DNA from: Deltaproteobacteria bacterium UBA1386
GTDB taxonomy: Bacteria > Desulfobacterota > Syntrophorhabdia > Syntrophorhabdales > Syntrophorhabdaceae
Assembly (NCBI GenBank): GCA_002305765.1
Contig: DBQU01000057.1
Coordinates: 1-24,472 of the forward strand
Direction of reading: 5' to 3'
DNA: 24,472 nt
Position 1 is the stretch's first letter. Every line of letters starts with the position of its first letter. Positions 22,501 to 24,472 of the stretch are shown here, one piece after another. The translations under genes and the position numbers were made by a program. A model generated the notes under the pieces. That model was not told the DNA's origin and ran no database searches. It worked only from the letters and a program-made list of their open reading frames with translations.

Positions 22501-22584
22501 GTTCCAGGTTCAATGTTCCAGGTTCCAGGGAAAAAACAGGACGCCGGGTCTTCCGGCCTGAAACGTGAAACTTGGAACCTGAAA
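22501..22584. repeat. Inverted heptamer arrays between archease and rtcB (locus D)
   Basis: The left arm is GTTCCAG, GTTCAAT, GTTCCAG and GTTCCAG (22501-22528). The right arm is CCTGAAA, CGTGAAA, CTTGGAA and CCTGAAA (22557-22584), approximately the reverse complement. The CCTGAAA unit is the same as in the repeat at 6134-6168. Confidence 0.8.
22531..22560 (-). terminator. Probable terminator between archease and rtcB
   Basis: On the minus strand CAG-GCCGG (22560-22553) pairs with CCGGC-CTG (22547-22537, with a 3-base bulge) around loop AAGAC, and six T follow directly (22536-22531). It sits between the two arms of the heptamer repeat, so rtcB may depend on partial read-through or on its own promoter. 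Confidence 0.5.
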
Positions 22585-22591
22585 CTGGTCT

Positions 22592-22999
22592 TTATACGTC
22601 TATAATAATGGTAGCCTTGAATCTCCCTGCTGTTTCGGTTATGGCGAACTTGTGGTAGGTGACCGCTTTTAATTCCACTTCGATGCTGTGCCTGTCCTCG
22701 TCGAAGGGCTCACCTTTGATAAGGGCGGCGAGGCCTTCTCTCTCAAAGGAGACGGTCACTTCGGCGGGGATGAATCTCTCCACATCCCAGACAAAGAGGA
22801 GCTCGTTGAGGAAATTGATGAGGAGCTCCCCGTTGCCCGGGACGGTTATCCTTTTTTCAAGCGCCGGTCTGACCTTCCCGGGATCGATAATGAGGGAAAG
22901 CATCGCCCGTGCGGCGTTTTCGAAGAGCTCTTCCCGTGAGGCCCCGTAGACCTCGAGACGGACGTCGGCGTCATGATCGAGGACCTTGAAGGACTCCAC
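22592..22999 (-). CDS. Archease
   Basis: A small acidic protein (135 aa) that activates RtcB by promoting its guanylylation and multiple turnover. The family signature is clear: an N-terminal DHDADVRLEVYG metal-site motif, the helical ELFENAARAMLSLI, the strand ELLINFLNELLFVWDVERF, and the C-terminal AVTYHKFAITE and FKATIIIDV strands. Asp and His of DHDAD and the C-terminal Asp are expected calcium ligands. The start is GTG at 22999 with GGGGAG upstream. It follows the aldolase gene by 13 bases and precedes rtcB, separated by the repeat/terminator locus. The neighbourhood strongly supports the RtcB assignment. Confidence 0.92.
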   Translation of the reverse strand: MESFKVLDHDADVRLEVYGASREELFENAARAMLSLIIDPGKVRPALEKRITVPGNGELLINFLNELLFVWDVERFIPAEVTVSFEREGLAALIKGEPFDEDRHSIEVELKAVTYHKFAITETAGRFKATIIIDV

Positions 23000-23012
23000 G
23001 GAGGTCTCCCCA

Positions 23013-23864
23013 CTATCTCTTCGGCCTTTCCGTTCGGATCACCTCTTTTATGCTGCGGGTGATCGTGAGTGCATTGTCGAGCGGTCTCTGCCAGATATTG
23101 CGACCGAAGATGAAGCCCGAACCGCCTGCGCGGATGCATAAGCTTGCCTTGGCAAGGAGGTCTTCATCGGAGACCATCTCGCCGCCGGCAAAGATCACGG
23201 GAACGCCGCCGGTCGTGCTTATCACCCTCTTGATCGCCTCCAGTTGGTCCGTCTCGAAGTCACGGTACGGGGCCGGCACGGCGGAATTCTTCTTCGGGTT
23301 CGGGACGTTCACCTTGATCATGTCGGCGCCGAGCTCGGCAGCGACGCGGGCGGCATATTCAACGGCATAAAGGCTGTTCTTGCCGCCTTTCGCCTCTATC
23401 TCTTGCCCTCTGGGGTAGGACCAGACGATGACGGGAAGACCTGCCCTGTGGGCCTCTTCACGGACGTAGGTGAACTGCTCGATGTCCTCATCCTGTCTCG
23501 GTGAGCCGATGTACAGCGTGTAGCCCACGGCGATCGCCGACAGCTGGAGCGCCTCGTCTATGGTGGCGGTGATGGGGGAGAGCGGTTCGTCATCCGAGGG
23601 TATCTCCGTCTTGCCGTTCACCTTGAGGACAAGGGGTACCTGGTTATACATGTCCTTGAAGTAGCGCCTCGCGTTCCCGATATGAAGAGCGACGGCATTA
23701 TACCGTCCCTTCTTTGCGATCTCGATTATGTGCAGGGGGTCCTCGGCGTACCTGGCATTGAAGAAATCCCGCGGCCCGTGTTCAAGCCCCTGGTCGTAGG
23801 GCAGAATGATCGTCTTACCGTATGTCTGAAACAACCCTTGCAGTCGTACGTCTTTCGGTTCCAT
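23013..23864 (-). CDS. Class I fructose-bisphosphate aldolase, archaeal (DhnA/FbaB) type
   Basis: A (beta/alpha)8 aldolase of 283 residues that splits fructose 1,6-bisphosphate through a Schiff base. It opens with IILPYDQGLEHGPRDF, the DhnA-family signature. The Schiff-base Lys is in GADMIKVNVPNPKKN, and the phosphate-binding end has VPVIFAGGEMVSDEDLL and RAGGSGFIFGRNIWQR. I start at the ATG at 23864 (MEPKDVRLQG), preceded by AAGGAGGGG; the longer open frame to 24023 covers the promoter and repeat. A related enzyme (ADH synthase of the alternative aromatic pathway) is the main other possibility. First gene of the aldolase-archease group. Confidence 0.9.
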   Translation of the reverse strand: MEPKDVRLQGLFQTYGKTIILPYDQGLEHGPRDFFNARYAEDPLHIIEIAKKGRYNAVALHIGNARRYFKDMYNQVPLVLKVNGKTEIPSDDEPLSPITATIDEALQLSAIAVGYTLYIGSPRQDEDIEQFTYVREEAHRAGLPVIVWSYPRGQEIEAKGGKNSLYAVEYAARVAAELGADMIKVNVPNPKKNSAVPAPYRDFETDQLEAIKRVISTTGGVPVIFAGGEMVSDEDLLAKASLCIRAGGSGFIFGRNIWQRPLDNALTITRSIKEVIRTERPKR

Positions 23865-23892
23865 GTTCCCCTCCTTGGATTCGTTGGTAGAC

Positions 23893-23901
23893 AGTATAGC
23901 A
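23893..23901 (-). promoter_or_regulatory. Extended -10 promoter of the aldolase gene
   Basis: On the minus strand TGC-TATACT (23901-23893) is an extended -10 element about 29 bases before the aldolase ATG. No good -35 box is present; that position is occupied by the first arm of the heptamer repeat. Confidence 0.5.
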
Positions 23902-23912
23902 CAAAAGTCAGG

Positions 23913-24039
23913 TAATGGGTGATGGGCAAAACACCAAAGAAGGGTCATGGGGGATGGGGTATAGGTGACAGGCAAAACCTCATAATTGCGGAAAGAATTC
24001 CATGGTCTCTTCCCATGACCCATGGCCTATAACCCATCA
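23913..24039. repeat. Inverted heptamer arrays upstream of the aldolase and porin genes (locus F)
   Basis: The left arm has TAATGGG, TGATGGG and CAAAACA, then TCATGGG, GGATGGG, GTATAGG, TGACAGG and CAAAACC (23913-23979, with one short break of phase). The right arm, read on the minus strand, has TGATGGG, TTATAGG, CCATGGG and TCATGGG (24039-24012). It lies between divergent genes. Confidence 0.7.
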
Positions 24040-24074
24040 TCTGCATTTTTTATTAAAAGATATTAATTTTTCGC

Positions 24075-24103
24075 TTGACAGCCCCAGGGGGGGTTGGTAT
24101 TAT
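24075..24103 (+). promoter_or_regulatory. Consensus promoter of the porin gene
   Basis: TTGACA (24075-24080), a 17-base spacer and TATTAT (24098-24103) form a near-perfect sigma-70 promoter, in keeping with an abundant outer-membrane protein. The leader is about 70 bases. Confidence 0.75.
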
Positions 24104-24181
24104 TAAAAAAACTTAATTGAGGGAGGTGTAGTGGCGACAATAGTGTATAAGGATGCGAAAAAAAATCTTAAGGAGGCAAGA

Positions 24182-24472
24182 ATGAAGAAGTTAGTATTGG
24201 TTATGCTTGCGCTGTTTCTTGTTATTCCTGTGGTGAGCAACGCAGGCAGCATGACAAGCAGGTACGATGTCACATTCGGCGGCTTCGTGAAGTTCGACCT
24301 CGGCTGGACCTCACAGAACGCCAACGCGGACGCGGTCAACGCTTCCCGGTCAAGCACATCCGGAGTCAAGGTCCTTGCCGACGAGTACGGCAACACCTTC
24401 ATGAGCGGTGCTGAGACCCGTTTCAACTTCCTCATCAAGGGTCCCGACCTGTGGGGCGCCAAGACGAGCGCC
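24182..24472 (+). CDS. Outer-membrane porin, N-terminal part (runs off the window)
   Basis: The first 97 codons of a gene that continues beyond the window. It has a textbook signal peptide (MKKLVLVMLALFLVIPVVSN, cleavage near SNAGS) and then an amphipathic beta strand typical of porins (YDVTFGGFVKFDLGWTSQN), a polar loop, and a second strand after EYGNTF (GAETRFNFLIKGPDLWG). The ATG at 24182 has AAGGAGG five bases upstream. An in-frame GTG at 24131 with its own GGGAGG could add 17 residues before the signal peptide, but I consider it less likely. The consensus promoter at 24075 suggests strong expression. The substrate and exact porin family cannot be told from this part. Confidence 0.8.
   Translation, partial: MKKLVLVMLALFLVIPVVSNAGSMTSRYDVTFGGFVKFDLGWTSQNANADAVNASRSSTSGVKVLADEYGNTFMSGAETRFNFLIKGPDLWGAKTSA

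Noticed and set aside
21088..22605. A 505-codon open frame on the plus strand opposite rtcB, and similar long antisense frames at 1670-3244 and 6499-7857
   Set aside because: They are exact antisense shadows of rtcB, the amidohydrolase and lon, have no recognisable motifs, and arise from GC-rich codon bias.

Overview
The window is about 24.5 kb of gene-dense bacterial chromosome of moderately high GC. The gene set (RtcB/archease RNA repair pair, archaeal-type class I aldolase, corrinoid adenosyltransferase, Lon/DnaK) and two probable selenocysteine codons suggest a strictly anaerobic, Sec-using, deltaproteobacterium-like organism (Desulfobacterota or a syntrophic relative). This placement is an inference from gene content. 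No rRNA or other phylogenetic marker is present.

Layout. 168-1473 (+): three small proteins of unknown function, one cytoplasmic, one exported with a coiled coil, one with a single membrane segment. 1514-4365 (-): a divergent adenine-deaminase-family amidohydrolase, a YccU-type CoA-binding protein and an exported DsbA-like thioredoxin-fold protein. 4456-6124 (+): a promoter, two unknown genes that overlap by ATGA, an exported acetolactate decarboxylase and a strong terminator. 6175-10526 (-): a dnaK-lon chaperone/protease operon with its own promoter. 10610-13788 (-): a complete zinc uptake operon, Fur/Zur regulator then znuA, znuC and znuB, with a consensus promoter overlapped by an operator-like palindrome. 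13832-15743 (-): threonine synthase, then a rhodanese lipoprotein whose frame crosses a UGA. 15804-16394 (+): an exported protein of unknown function. 16391-19231 (-): pyrF, rlmB and a frameshifted MATE transporter. 19308-20177 (+): an EamA/DMT transporter. 20320-23864 (-): class I aldolase, archease, RtcB with an in-frame UGA, and the corrinoid adenosyltransferase. 24075-24472 (+): a consensus promoter and the start of an outer-membrane porin.

The main result is two in-frame UGA codons that are probably selenocysteine. In RtcB the UGA replaces the conserved metal-binding Cys (GYDIN-U-GVRL). All other catalytic residues are intact at the expected spacing, so what looks like two ORFs is one 483-residue enzyme. 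In the rhodanese the UGA lies five residues after the active-site Cys (CRGYG-U), and typical rhodanese sequence continues for 37 residues. Both UGAs are followed by a compact stem-loop whose apical loop begins exactly 20 nt downstream, as expected of a bacterial SECIS. A Sec-containing RNA ligase next to archease, if confirmed, would be a notable oxygen- and metal-sensitive variant of RNA repair.

The second result is a set of five intergenic loci (6038-6169, 11466-11577, 20262-20308, 22501-22584, 23913-24039) built from imperfect 7-base units, and a sixth (20871-21027) built from 9-base units. Most consist of two arms in opposite orientation, and two enclose a terminator-like hairpin. The unit sequence differs between loci, but the period and the inverted architecture recur.
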